From Phocaeicola fibrisolvens (lineage in GTDB: Bacteria > Bacteroidota > Bacteroidia > Bacteroidales > Bacteroidaceae): a stretch of DNA of 64,000 bases. Below the pieces are notes generated by a model. The model was not told where the DNA came from and searched no databases. It saw nothing but the letters and a program-made list of their open reading frames with translations. Shown here one piece after another: positions 53,124 through 61,719 of the stretch. The stretch covers positions 1 through 64,000 of the forward strand of contig NZ_JAOQJI010000003.1 in assembly GCF_025567125.1 (NCBI RefSeq), written 5' to 3'. The position numbers and the translations under genes are program-made. Numbering within the stretch: the first letter of the stretch is position 1; the number at the start of each line of letters is the position of its first letter.

Positions 53124-53345
53124 ATGAAAGTCGTTCCCGAAAAGACATATTCAGTGAAGGAGGCAGCACGCTACCTGGGTGTTCACCGCTGCACCATCTA
53201 TGCCTATATCCGTTACCTGGAAAAGCCGCTGGCTTTCCTGAAGATACCTGATAAGGCAAAAAGGGTGTTCAGAGGAACTGACCTGATAGCCTACAAGGAA
53301 ACCGGCCTGCCCAAACGTGGCCGCAAGCGTAAGAAACACCGTTAG
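53124..53345 (+). CDS. Excisionase-family (HTH_17) DNA-binding protein
   Basis: The 73-aa protein has a typical HTH_17/excisionase N-terminus (TYSVKEAARYLGVHRCTIYAYIRY, ~8-31), then a wing and a highly basic tail (GLPKRGRKRKKHR). It could be a recombination-directionality factor or a replication accessory protein. It lies downstream of the ACGTTGACA repeats, which are candidate sites. Its stop overlaps the end of the convergent gene by 4 bp. Confidence 0.72.
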   Translation: MKVVPEKTYSVKEAARYLGVHRCTIYAYIRYLEKPLAFLKIPDKAKRVFRGTDLIAYKETGLPKRGRKRKKHR

Positions 53346-53725
53346 TTCAGTCTGTCCCATGGAATGGTATCCAAAAGATTACATTTGGCATTCATGGCTG
53401 CAAGTTCAAGAGCCAGCAGCCTTGCCCTTAGCCTGACATCCTCCATGTCGGAAACGGCCTGAAAGAACTCCGATGGCTCCATTGCTCCCGACTGAATCAT
53501 CCATTCCCTTGCACATTGTTCAGGAACAGCGGCACTGACGAAAGAGAATATTTCTTTTGCTATGCAGCCGGCTGTACCGTCACCGGCTTCAATGGTAAAG
53601 CAGAACGGTACACCGCTCGAAGTCTTCCGTCTGAAATTGAGATACCGGATTACATCCTTGTTTTCCATAGAAACGCTCCACCCATGTCGGGCAGAGAGAT
53701 TAAAAATATTACGACAATTTTCCAT
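53342..53725 (-). CDS. Hypothetical protein
   Basis: The 127-aa protein has an N-terminal region MENCRNIFNLSARHGWSVSMENKDVIRYLN and a C-terminal helical half (DMEDVRLRARLLALELAAMNAKCN). The mid-part VPFCFTIEAGDGTAGCIAKEIFSFVSAAVPEQCAREWM has the feel of small proteins common to Bacteroides mobile elements, but I do not recognise a family. ATGs at 53725 and 53668 are both possible starts. It converges on the excisionase-type gene. Confidence 0.55.
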   Translation of the reverse strand: MENCRNIFNLSARHGWSVSMENKDVIRYLNFRRKTSSGVPFCFTIEAGDGTAGCIAKEIFSFVSAAVPEQCAREWMIQSGAMEPSEFFQAVSDMEDVRLRARLLALELAAMNAKCNLLDTIPWDRLN

Positions 53726-53773
53726 TTACCATACAATTATAGTTTTGTTTTCATTTACCTGCTATAATAAGCA

Positions 53774-53804
53774 GCCGGTCTTGTCCGTGACGGATAGGAC
53801 CGGC
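53774..53804 (-). terminator. Hairpin terminator after the DUF2958 gene
   Basis: GCCGGTCTTGTCC (53774-53786) pairs with GGATAGGACCGGC (53792-53804) with two non-Watson-Crick positions, ~20 bp after the stop of the DUF2958 gene. Confidence 0.65.
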
Positions 53805-53824
53805 CACTTCTGTTTTCATACGGC

Positions 53825-54184
53825 CTATTCAAACCTTGCAAGAAAGTCCTGAAGCCTGCTGTCCTGAATCTGTTTCAGCGGAACCGGCTTAAAGTTCTGC
53901 TGCTGCCTTACCTGAAGCTTGCCAAGCCCCTGAGCACTCAGGTCAAGTTCCACATCCGAAAGCTCATTGAGGGAAATATACCCGTATTCATCCTCCAAGA
54001 GTCCGACTACGATACCGAATAGAATCACATCGTCATCCTCCCTGTTTCCTTCAAGGATAAACCACCTTACAGCACCAAGGGCAAAAACCGCACGGCAAAC
54101 AGCCTCTTTTCCCTTGCCGTCCTGGGAGTAGAGCGGATAACCCTCCAGAGCTTCCGCCAGTTGTGTCGTCATTAATCTGCACAT
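53825..54184 (-). CDS. DUF2958-family protein
   Basis: The 119-aa protein has the DUF2958 pattern: LEGYPLYSQDGKGKEAVCRAVF near the N-terminus, RWFILEGNREDDDVILFGIVVG and LEDEYGYISLNELSDVELDL, then the closing KPVPLKQI. The function is unknown, but the family is common in plasmids and integrative elements of Bacteroidetes and Proteobacteria. ATGs at 54184 and 54172 are both possible. Confidence 0.78.
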   Translation of the reverse strand: MCRLMTTQLAEALEGYPLYSQDGKGKEAVCRAVFALGAVRWFILEGNREDDDVILFGIVVGLLEDEYGYISLNELSDVELDLSAQGLGKLQVRQQQNFKPVPLKQIQDSRLQDFLARFE

Positions 54185-54196
54185 ATCAGTAAAAAA

Positions 54197-54488
54197 TTAA
54201 AAGATAGTTTGATACTTATTCTCCTTGTACGCATAACACTTGATTTTGAAGTTCTGATTCTTTTCCCTCCAGTAAAGCTCATTGAGCTTCATGGCCGGGA
54301 AAAAACGTTTTATGTGCATCTGTAACTGCGGACCAAAGGGAGAAAAAGACAAGTGTGAAGTCAGAGAATGCAGACGGAATACCCAAATTTTTGAGGTATG
54401 AGAAAATTTGCGGAAGGCTGCCGTCAAGTCCTCCGACTGAAAGCGCAAGCGTCACTTGGCGTTTCTCCAGTCCGCAGTATCTTTGCAC
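54197..54488 (-). pseudogene. Possible frameshifted small gene remnant
   Basis: Two minus-strand frames overlap here. The one starting at 54488 begins MQRYCGLEKRQVTLALSVGG and stops at 54279; the other contains KRFFPAMKLNELYWREKNQNFKIKCY and ends at 54197. The two ends may belong to one damaged gene separated by a frameshift near 54300. The evidence is weak, and it may simply be non-coding. Confidence 0.25.
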
Positions 54489-54567
54489 ATAAGAAACGGT
54501 TCCGGCTATGATGCTCCAATGATTTCCTGATATTCAGTATTCAAAGATTTCTGAAGAGCATAGTATC

Positions 54568-55400
54568 CGTTTTCAGACAAACCACCGGTAACCGGTTGCC
54601 AATGTCAGAGCCTTTGAAGTGAAGAGTAGCGCAACCTTAAAGGCTCTGTCTTTGGCAACAGTCCTGATTTATCTGCATGATTGTATGAACCTGTCGGCTG
54701 AAATTTGCCTGGTATCGGGATACGAAGCAAGTCAGCCAGTTAGTTTCCGTAGCATAAGGCAATTTGTTCCGGCATCTCATGAAATACGAACAGTCGGAAC
54801 AGCTTGCCTGTATTTTAAGATAGGTATTCAAGGATATAGGACGTTCCGTCAGTGCAAGCTTTAGCCTGCATCATCGGGACGGCCTTCTTGTTTTCGTTTT
54901 CAGACGAGCCACCGGTAACCGGTTGCCAATGTCAGAGCCTTTGAAGTGAAGAGTAGCGTAACCTTAAAGGCTCTGTCTTTGGCAACTGTCCTGATTTATC
55001 TGCATGATTGTATGAACCTTTCGGGTGAAACTTGCCTGGTATCGGGATACGAAGCAAGTCAGCCGATAAGTTTCCGCTGTATAAGGCAATTTGTTCTGGC
55101 ATCGCATGAAATACGAACAGTCGGAACAGCTTGCCTGTATTTTAAGACGGGTATTCAAGGATATAGGACGTTCCGTCAGTGCAAGCTTTAGCCTGCATCA
55201 TCGGGACGGCCTGCTTGTTTGCGTTTTCAGACGAGCCACCGGTAACCAGTTGCCAATGTCAGAGCCTTTGAAGTGAAGAGTAGTGTAACCTTAAAGGCTC
55301 TGTCTTTGGCAACTGTCCTGGTTTATCTGCATGATTGTATGAACCTGTCGGCTGAAACTTGCCTGGTGTCACAGATACGAGGCATATCTGCCGGTCTGTT
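54568..55400. repeat. 327-bp tandem repeat, about 2.5 copies
   Basis: Copy 1 begins at 54568, copy 2 at 54895 and copy 3 at 55222, each with CGTTTTCAGAC, then ACCGGTAACC and TGCCAATGTCAGAGCC. The period is exactly 327 bp; copy 3 fades after ~55370. Each copy contains AGAGCCTTT...AAAGGCTCT, a 9-bp stem. GTG-started frames of 81, 81 and 66 aa exist in each copy and minus-strand frames of 64 aa in two, but the substitutions between copies show no codon bias, so they are probably non-coding. Confidence 0.85.
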
Positions 55401-55521
55401 TTATATATCTTATAGTTTATTTGTGGATACCTGGCTTCTATTCCGTAAACTGATAAGTAGAAAATTGAGTTAATATAGCTACAATACAACTCATTGGTTG
55501 TAATTTATCAAATAATTGCAT

Positions 55522-55529
55522 TATCTTTG
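55522..55529 (+). promoter_or_regulatory. Promoter -7 box of the R-M operon
   Basis: TATCTTTG matches TAnnTTTG exactly, 31 bp before the ATG of the XRE gene at 55561. A T/G-rich stretch at ~55493-55499 (TTGGTTG) may act as the -33 region. Confidence 0.6.
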
Positions 55530-55560
55530 CATGTAGACGTGCGATAAAGTAATCTTTTTA

Positions 55561-55860
55561 ATGAATATAGCAGCAGACAAAATTTCCTGTAAAGCTTTGG
55601 ACGTTACAGGAGCAGAAATCAGAATTGAGCAAGATAAAAAGAATTGGGTAGAGTATTCACAGTTAATAGCCGGGGTTATGTCTAAGCGGATGGCGGAACT
55701 TGGCTTTACGCAGTTAATGCTTGCTGAGAAGATGAATTGTACCCAACAATATATTTCAAAAATATTGAAAGGGAAAAAGAATATGTCACTGGAGACTATA
55801 TGCAAAATAGAGAATGCATTAGGCATCGAGATTATCAAAAGTCTAAATAGAAATGAATAA
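55561..55860 (+). CDS. XRE-family regulator of the R-M operon
   Basis: The 99-aa protein has a clear XRE helix-turn-helix (~36-88, VMSKRMAELGFTQLMLAEKMNCTQQYISKILKGKKNMS shortened). A short N-terminal extension precedes it. It is placed 16 bp upstream of hsdR and has its own -7 box. It probably acts as a controller (C) protein setting the timing or level of restriction genes, in the way of other R-M-linked XRE proteins. Confidence 0.82.
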   Translation: MNIAADKISCKALDVTGAEIRIEQDKKNWVEYSQLIAGVMSKRMAELGFTQLMLAEKMNCTQQYISKILKGKKNMSLETICKIENALGIEIIKSLNRNE

Positions 55861-55876
55861 CGAATAAAGCAGATTT

Positions 55877-58705
55877 ATGTCAATACAAAGTGAAGCGGCA
55901 TTAGAAGCCGGACTTATCGCTGCCCTTCAACAAATGGACTATGAATATGTCCAGATTGCAGAGGAAGATAATCTTCAAGCCAATTTCAAACGGCAGTTGG
56001 AGAAGCATAATCATAAGCGGTTGTCAGAGCATGGTCGTACTGAATTTACCGATGAGGAATTTGAAAAGATACTTATCTACCTGGAAGGTGGTACGCGCTT
56101 TGAAAAAGCAAAAAAACTCCGGGACCTCTATCCGCTTGACACGTCAGATGGCAAGCGCATTTGGGTGGAGTTTCTCAATCGTCAGCAATGGTGTCAGAAT
56201 GAGTTTCAGGTGTCGAACCAAATTACGGTGGAAGGACGTAAGAAATGCCGTTATGATGTAACCATTCTTATAAATGGTTTGCCTTTGGTTCAGATTGAAT
56301 TGAAACGCCGTGGCGTGGAACTGAAACAAGCATACAATCAAATACAGCGTTACCACAAGACTTCATTCCACGGACTATTTGACTATATCCAGTTGTTTGT
56401 CATATCAAACGGAGTAAATACACGTTATTTCGCCAATAATCCGAATAGTGGTTATAAATTCACATTCAACTGGACTGATGCTGCCAATCATCCGTTCAAT
56501 GAGTTGGATAAGTTTGCCGTATTTTTCTTAGAGAAGTGTACGCTCGGTAAAATTATAGGAAAATATATTGTACTGCATGAGGGCGACAAGTGCCTGATGG
56601 TGCTTCGCCCTTATCAATTTTATGCGGTAGAGAAGATTTTGGACAGGGTACAAAACTCTAACGACAATGGCTATATCTGGCATACAACAGGGGCTGGAAA
56701 AACATTAACTTCATTCAAGGCGGCACAGCTTGTATCGGAATTGGATGATGTAGATAAGGTGATGTTTGTAGTTGACCGTCATGACCTCGACACTCAGACA
56801 CAATCGGAATACGAGGCATTTGAGCCGGGTGCGGTGGATAGTACCGACAATACGGATGAACTTGTGAAGCGACTGCAAAGCAATTCAAAGATTATTATCA
56901 CTACCATTCAGAAACTCAACTCCGCAGTCAGCAAGACTTGGTATAGCAACAAGATTGAATCTGTCCGTCACTCACGTATCGTAATGATATTTGATGAGTG
57001 TCATCGCAGTCATTTCGGGGACAGCCACAAGAAGATTATGAAGTTCTTTGACAATGCCCGGATATTCGGCTTTACCGGAACGCCTATTTTTACTGAGAAT
57101 GCGGTGGACGGACATACCACCAAAGAAATATTCGGCAATTGCCTCCATAAATATCTGATTAAGGATGCCATTGCGGATGAAAACGTGCTTGGTTTCCTTG
57201 TGGAATACTATCACGGCAATGAAGTCGTTGATAATGACAATCAAGCCCGGATGGAAGAAATTGCAAAATTCATCCTTAACAATTTCAACAAATCCACATT
57301 TGATGGAGAATTTGATGCCTTGTTTGCCGTGCAGTCCGTTCCGATGCTTATACGCTATTACAAGATTTTCAAATCTTTGAATCCTAAAATCCGAATCGGT
57401 GCAGTGTTTACATACGCAGCCAATAGTAGCCAGGATGATGACCAGACAGGTATGGGTACAGGTCAATATACAAGTCAAAGTGTAGGCGAAGCTGACGAAC
57501 TGCAAGCCATCATGGATGATTACAATAAAATGTACGGAACAGCTTTCACGACTGAGAATTTCCGAGCATACTATGATGACATCAACCTGCGCATGAAAAA
57601 GAAGAAAACGGACATGAAACCGCTTGACCTTTGCCTTGTCGTGGGTATGTTCTTAACCGGCTTTGACAGCAAGAAACTGAATACGCTCTATGTGGATAAA
57701 AACATGGAGTATCATGGCTTGCTGCAAGCGTTCAGTCGTACCAACCGAGTACTGAACGAGAAGAAGCGTTTTGGTAAAATCGTTTGTTTTCGTGACTTGA
57801 AAAGTAATGTTGATACGTCTATCAGGTTATTTAGTAACTCTGACAATCCTGAGGATATTGTGCGCCCTCCGTTTGAGGAAGTAAAACAGGAATACAGAAC
57901 TTTAGCAACAGAGTTTCTTCAAAAATATCCTACGCCCGGCAGCATAGACTTTCTGCAAAGTGAAAACGACAAAAAGAATTTTGTGCTTGCTTTTCGTGAT
58001 ATAATCCGCAAACACGCAGAAATCCAGATATACGAAGATTATAGCGAAGATGCGGACGATCTTGGACTGACAGAACAACAATTCAACGACTATAAGAGTA
58101 AATACCTCGACATAACAGTTGGCTTTATCAATCCTCCAGTTACACCACCGGTTGTTGCGGAAGACCCTGTGCCATACGGCAGTAATCAAGGCTTGGAAGA
58201 TATAGATTTCTGTCTTGAGCTTCTGCATAGTGACATTATCAATGTGGCTTATATCCTTGAACTCATTGCCGACCTTGACCCATATAGCGATGATTATTCT
58301 GCTAAACGCCAGCATATCATTGATACTATGATTAAGGATGCTGGAATGAGAGGCAAAGCCAAACTCATAGACGGCTTTATCAAAAAGAATGTGGATGAAG
58401 ACAAGGAAAACTTCATGACTGGGCGTAATAAGGCTGACGGCACAAATGAATTGGAGGAACGCCTGAACCAGTATATTGTATCTGAACGAAATAAAGCTAT
58501 ATGTGATTTGGCTGATGAAGAACAAATTTCTTCCGAGGTGCTTAATCTCTATATAAAAGAGTATGACTATTTGCAGAAGGAACAGCCTGAAATCATACAA
58601 AAGGCCTTGAAAGAGAAACATCTTGGTCTGATAAAGACAAGAAAAGCATTGACACGCATTCTTGATAGATTGCGTGGTATTATAAGAACTTTTAGTTGGG
58701 ATTGA
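55877..58705 (+). CDS. hsdR: Type I restriction endonuclease subunit HsdR
   Basis: The 942-aa protein has an N-terminal PD-(D/E)xK nuclease domain, YDVTILINGLPLVQIELKRRG (Asp127, Glu141-x-Lys143). A superfamily 2 translocase follows: Walker A TGAGKT (271-276), VDRHDLDTQTQ and a DECH box (373-376) in IFDECHRSH, then motif GFTGTP and helicase-C region motifs (AFSRTNRVL). This is the motor and nuclease of a type I R-M system. The length is normal. The operon continues to the deiminase-like gene, 4 bp downstream. Confidence 0.95.
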   Translation: MSIQSEAALEAGLIAALQQMDYEYVQIAEEDNLQANFKRQLEKHNHKRLSEHGRTEFTDEEFEKILIYLEGGTRFEKAKKLRDLYPLDTSDGKRIWVEFLNRQQWCQNEFQVSNQITVEGRKKCRYDVTILINGLPLVQIELKRRGVELKQAYNQIQRYHKTSFHGLFDYIQLFVISNGVNTRYFANNPNSGYKFTFNWTDAANHPFNELDKFAVFFLEKCTLGKIIGKYIVLHEGDKCLMVLRPYQFYAVEKILDRVQNSNDNGYIWHTTGAGKTLTSFKAAQLVSELDDVDKVMFVVDRHDLDTQTQSEYEAFEPGAVDSTDNTDELVKRLQSNSKIIITTIQKLNSAVSKTWYSNKIESVRHSRIVMIFDECHRSHFGDSHKKIMKFFDNARIFGFTGTPIFTENAVDGHTTKEIFGNCLHKYLIKDAIADENVLGFLVEYYHGNEVVDNDNQARMEEIAKFILNNFNKSTFDGEFDALFAVQSVPMLIRYYKIFKSLNPKIRIGAVFTYAANSSQDDDQTGMGTGQYTSQSVGEADELQAIMDDYNKMYGTAFTTENFRAYYDDINLRMKKKKTDMKPLDLCLVVGMFLTGFDSKKLNTLYVDKNMEYHGLLQAFSRTNRVLNEKKRFGKIVCFRDLKSNVDTSIRLFSNSDNPEDIVRPPFEEVKQEYRTLATEFLQKYPTPGSIDFLQSENDKKNFVLAFRDIIRKHAEIQIYEDYSEDADDLGLTEQQFNDYKSKYLDITVGFINPPVTPPVVAEDPVPYGSNQGLEDIDFCLELLHSDIINVAYILELIADLDPYSDDYSAKRQHIIDTMIKDAGMRGKAKLIDGFIKKNVDEDKENFMTGRNKADGTNELEERLNQYIVSERNKAICDLADEEQISSEVLNLYIKEYDYLQKEQPEIIQKALKEKHLGLIKTRKALTRILDRLRGIIRTFSWD

Positions 58706-58709
58706 AGTT

Positions 58710-59588
58710 ATGTTGGATAGCAAAACAAATAAAGTTTTCTTTTCTGCATGTTTTACTCAGACATACAGAAAATGCAAAAAGTCTATCATGGAAGCTTTGA
58801 AAGCAAAAGGTATAGAGATTGGTTCGAATATCAGACAGACAAAAGATATTTGGGCAAGAGACTATATGCCTATTCAGATAGATGAAAATAAATTCATGCG
58901 CTATAAATACACCCCGGATTATCTTGTAAAAGTTCCGGGTATGAGTAAGTTTATTACCGACAAACCTGATTGTGATTTTCTTAAAGACAAAGATATAGTA
59001 GATTGTAATCTTGTTTTAGATGGTGGCAATGTGGTCGTTTGTGGTAATAAGATAATTTTGACAGAAAAAGTATTTGAAGAGAACACTGATTTGTCAAAGT
59101 ATGAGATTACCAAACGTATTGAATCCGCTAGCGGAAAACAGGTAATATGGATACCTTGTGATCCGAATGAAATTGCAGAGTGCGAAAAAAGAAATGAACT
59201 TCCTTTATGTCATGCTGATGGTATTTTACACGCAATAGATGAGAATACGATATTACTTTCAAACTATATAGACTATGATCCGGAATATCGGTTGAAATTG
59301 TTAGAGCGTTTATCTCCATATTTTAATATTAAAGAATTTCAATTTGGGGATATCAGGACAGAAAATTCATGGATATATATTAACTATCTGCAAGTTGGTA
59401 ATGTAGTGCTTATGCCCGTTGTAAATGAAAAAGCAGATGATGTCGCTGCCGAGCAGTTAAAAGAGTTTCTACAAGTGGAATCTGTTATTCAAATAGATTC
59501 ATGTGAGCTTACCTTCGAAGCGTCTGACGGAAATATCGGAGGTTCACTTCATTGTATTTCTTGGAATGTTTTTGATTCATCAATATAA
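58710..59588 (+). CDS. Agmatine/peptidyl-arginine deiminase-like enzyme inside an R-M operon
   Basis: The 292-aa protein has the guanidine-modifying fold of agmatine deiminase and Porphyromonas-type peptidyl-arginine deiminase. The segment TKDIWARDYMPI (Trp48, Arg50, Asp51), DGGN (104-107), CHADGILHAID (His168, Asp170) and GGSLHCISW (catalytic Cys282) are all present, so the active site looks complete. It lies 4 bp after hsdR and 9 bp before the GIY-YIG gene, and is clearly co-transcribed. It may consume or modify an arginine-like substrate for host defence or be a passenger. A deiminase in a type I operon is unusual. Confidence 0.82.
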   Translation: MLDSKTNKVFFSACFTQTYRKCKKSIMEALKAKGIEIGSNIRQTKDIWARDYMPIQIDENKFMRYKYTPDYLVKVPGMSKFITDKPDCDFLKDKDIVDCNLVLDGGNVVVCGNKIILTEKVFEENTDLSKYEITKRIESASGKQVIWIPCDPNEIAECEKRNELPLCHADGILHAIDENTILLSNYIDYDPEYRLKLLERLSPYFNIKEFQFGDIRTENSWIYINYLQVGNVVLMPVVNEKADDVAAEQLKEFLQVESVIQIDSCELTFEASDGNIGGSLHCISWNVFDSSI

Positions 59589-59597
59589 AGTCAACAA

Positions 59598-60152
59598 ATG
59601 GATAAAACATTCCTAATCAGGTGGTATGGCTCTTTTTACGGTGAAAACGCTTTGGACGATTTGAAAGAGTGGGAAAATAATCATTCGGACTATACATGTA
59701 ATTTATACCTAATAAAAGGATATAAGAAATATGCAAAGACCACTAATCATTATTATATTGGCAAGACTATACAAGGTGTTGCTAAGCGATTTTCGAATAA
59801 AGACCATCACATAAAAGAGTTACCTAGAATATCGGAAATCTGGGTCGGGCATTTTGTAAACATGTTACCTGATGATGAAGATATCTTGTTGGCAGAAAGA
59901 ATGTTAATTTGTTATGTTAGCAATGAAGTCGGCAATCAATACATGTTAAACAGAATATGTGTGAATTATGCTCCTGCTCAGAATGTTTATATTTTATCCG
60001 AATGGTATAACTATAAAACATTGAAGCAACGTGAAAGAATAAGCAAAGATTCCATAGCGAAAATTATTCCAGATGTTATTGCATATCGTGTGACTGAGAA
60101 AAAGCAGTCATTATTATATATGTCAGAAAAATTAAAGAAATATTGGTATTAA
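59598..60152 (+). CDS. GIY-YIG nuclease-like protein in the R-M operon
   Basis: The 184-aa protein has the GIY-YIG pattern: CNLYLIKG (~34-41), YYIGKT (~52-57), Arg64 in VAKRFS, a His in the following helix, Glu100 in LLAERML and a later Asn in NQYMLNR. A C-terminal helical part follows. The catalytic residues are all present, so it is probably an active nuclease or a diverged relative. It lies 9 bp after the deiminase-like gene and 2 bp before hsdM. It may cut modified or unmodified DNA as a second effector. Confidence 0.72.
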   Translation: MDKTFLIRWYGSFYGENALDDLKEWENNHSDYTCNLYLIKGYKKYAKTTNHYYIGKTIQGVAKRFSNKDHHIKELPRISEIWVGHFVNMLPDDEDILLAERMLICYVSNEVGNQYMLNRICVNYAPAQNVYILSEWYNYKTLKQRERISKDSIAKIIPDVIAYRVTEKKQSLLYMSEKLKKYWY

Positions 60153-60154
60153 AT

Positions 60155-61708
60155 ATGAGCGAAGAATTACAACAGAAACTCCGTGACCAGCTTTGGGAGG
60201 TCGCAAACCGTTTGCGTGGCAATATGTCGGCAAGCGACTTTATGTATTTTACCTTGGGGTTCATCTTTTATAAATATTTGTCAGAAAAAATTGAAAAATA
60301 CGCTAATAGTGCGCTTGAAGACGATGAAGTGACCTTTAAGGAATTATGGAATATGACCGATGCTGATGCTGCGGAATTGCAGGAAGAGGTCAAAAACCAG
60401 TGTCTGGAAAATATCGGTTATTTTATAGAACCACAATTCCTGTTTTCATCTGTGATAGACACAATCAAACGGAAAGAAAATATCCTGCCTATGCTGGAAC
60501 GTTCTTTGAAACGCATAGAGGACAGTACACTTGGACAGGACAGTGAAGAGGATTTCGGAGGACTGTTCTCTGATATTGATTTGGCTTCTCCAAAGTTGGG
60601 TAAGACCGCTGACGACAAGAATACATTGGTCAGCAATGTGCTTCTTGCTTTGGATGATATAGATTTTGGTGTGGAAGCCTCACAGGAAATTGATATTCTC
60701 GGTGATGCCTACGAATACATGATTTCCCAATTTGCTGCTGGAGCCGGAAAGAAAGCAGGAGAGTTCTATACACCTCAGGAAGTCAGTCGTATATTGGCGG
60801 AGATTGTTTCTATCGGCCACCAGCGCTTGCGCAATGTGTATGATCCTACTTGTGGCAGCGGTTCGTTGTTGTTACGTGCTGCAAGTATAGGAAAGGCAGT
60901 ATATATTTACGGGCAGGAAAAGAATCCGACTACCTATAACCTTGCCCGTATGAATATGCTTCTTCACGGAATCAAGTTCAGTAACTTCAAGATAGAAAAC
61001 GGTGATACACTAGAATGGGATGCTTTCGGCGATACCCAGTTCGATGCAGTAGTCGCAAATCCGCCGTTCTCTGCTGAATGGAGTGCAGCTGACAAGTTCA
61101 ATAATGATGACCGTTTCAGTAAGGCCGGACGACTCGCACCGAAGAAAACAGCCGATTACGCTTTCATTTTACATATGATTTACCACTTGAATGAAGGTGG
61201 TACAATGGCTTGTGTTGCTCCTCATGGTGTATTGTTCCGTGGAAACGCAGAAGGTGTTATCCGTCGTTTCCTCATAGAAAAGAAAAACTACATAGATGCC
61301 ATTATAGGATTGCCAGCTAACATTTTCTATGGTACAAGTATTCCGACCTGTATTCTTGTCTTCAAGAAATGCCGTAAGGAAGATGACAATATCCTATTCA
61401 TTGACGCAAGCAAGGAGTTTGAAAAAGTAAAGACTCAAAACAAGCTTCGTCCACAGCATATACAGAAGATTGTTGAAACCTACCGTGACCGTAAGGAAAT
61501 AGAAAAGTACAGTCATCTTGCCACCTTACAAGAAGTGGCCGACAATGACTACAACCTGAATATCCCCCGGTATGTTGATACCTTTGAGGAAGAAGAACCT
61601 ATCGACATCAAGGCCGTAATGGCAGAAATCAAAGAACTTGAAACCAAACGTGCCGAACTGGACAAAGAGATTGAGGTGTATTTGAAAGAATTGGGACTAG
61701 TTGAATAA
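60155..61708 (+). CDS. hsdM: Type I restriction DNA methyltransferase HsdM
   Basis: The 517-aa protein has an N-terminal HsdM helical domain (~1-140) and the N6-adenine methyltransferase core with motif I DPTCGSGSLLL (230-240) and motif IV NPPF (302-305). The AGEFYTPQEVSR segment (~201-212) follows the usual pattern. It methylates the adenine recognised by the specificity subunit. The ATG at 60155, 2 bp after the GIY-YIG gene, was chosen; an earlier TTG at 60143 overlaps. RhuM follows 11 bp downstream. Confidence 0.95.
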   Translation: MSEELQQKLRDQLWEVANRLRGNMSASDFMYFTLGFIFYKYLSEKIEKYANSALEDDEVTFKELWNMTDADAAELQEEVKNQCLENIGYFIEPQFLFSSVIDTIKRKENILPMLERSLKRIEDSTLGQDSEEDFGGLFSDIDLASPKLGKTADDKNTLVSNVLLALDDIDFGVEASQEIDILGDAYEYMISQFAAGAGKKAGEFYTPQEVSRILAEIVSIGHQRLRNVYDPTCGSGSLLLRAASIGKAVYIYGQEKNPTTYNLARMNMLLHGIKFSNFKIENGDTLEWDAFGDTQFDAVVANPPFSAEWSAADKFNNDDRFSKAGRLAPKKTADYAFILHMIYHLNEGGTMACVAPHGVLFRGNAEGVIRRFLIEKKNYIDAIIGLPANIFYGTSIPTCILVFKKCRKEDDNILFIDASKEFEKVKTQNKLRPQHIQKIVETYRDRKEIEKYSHLATLQEVADNDYNLNIPRYVDTFEEEEPIDIKAVMAEIKELETKRAELDKEIEVYLKELGLVE

Positions 61709-61719
61709 GTGGAGGTATA

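Noticed and set aside
54568..55400. CRISPR array or retron-like repeat
   Set aside because: The unit is 327 bp with no short repeat-spacer pattern, and no cas or reverse transcriptase gene is present.
54619..55473. Repeated GTG-started frames in the 327-bp repeat as a small protein family
   Set aside because: Substitutions between copies show no third-position bias, and open frames exist on both strands, so a coding role is not supported.
57902..58723. Long open frame (273 aa) on the minus strand opposite hsdR
   Set aside because: It is the mirror of the hsdR coding frame, has no domain or signal, and lies fully inside a certain gene on the other strand.
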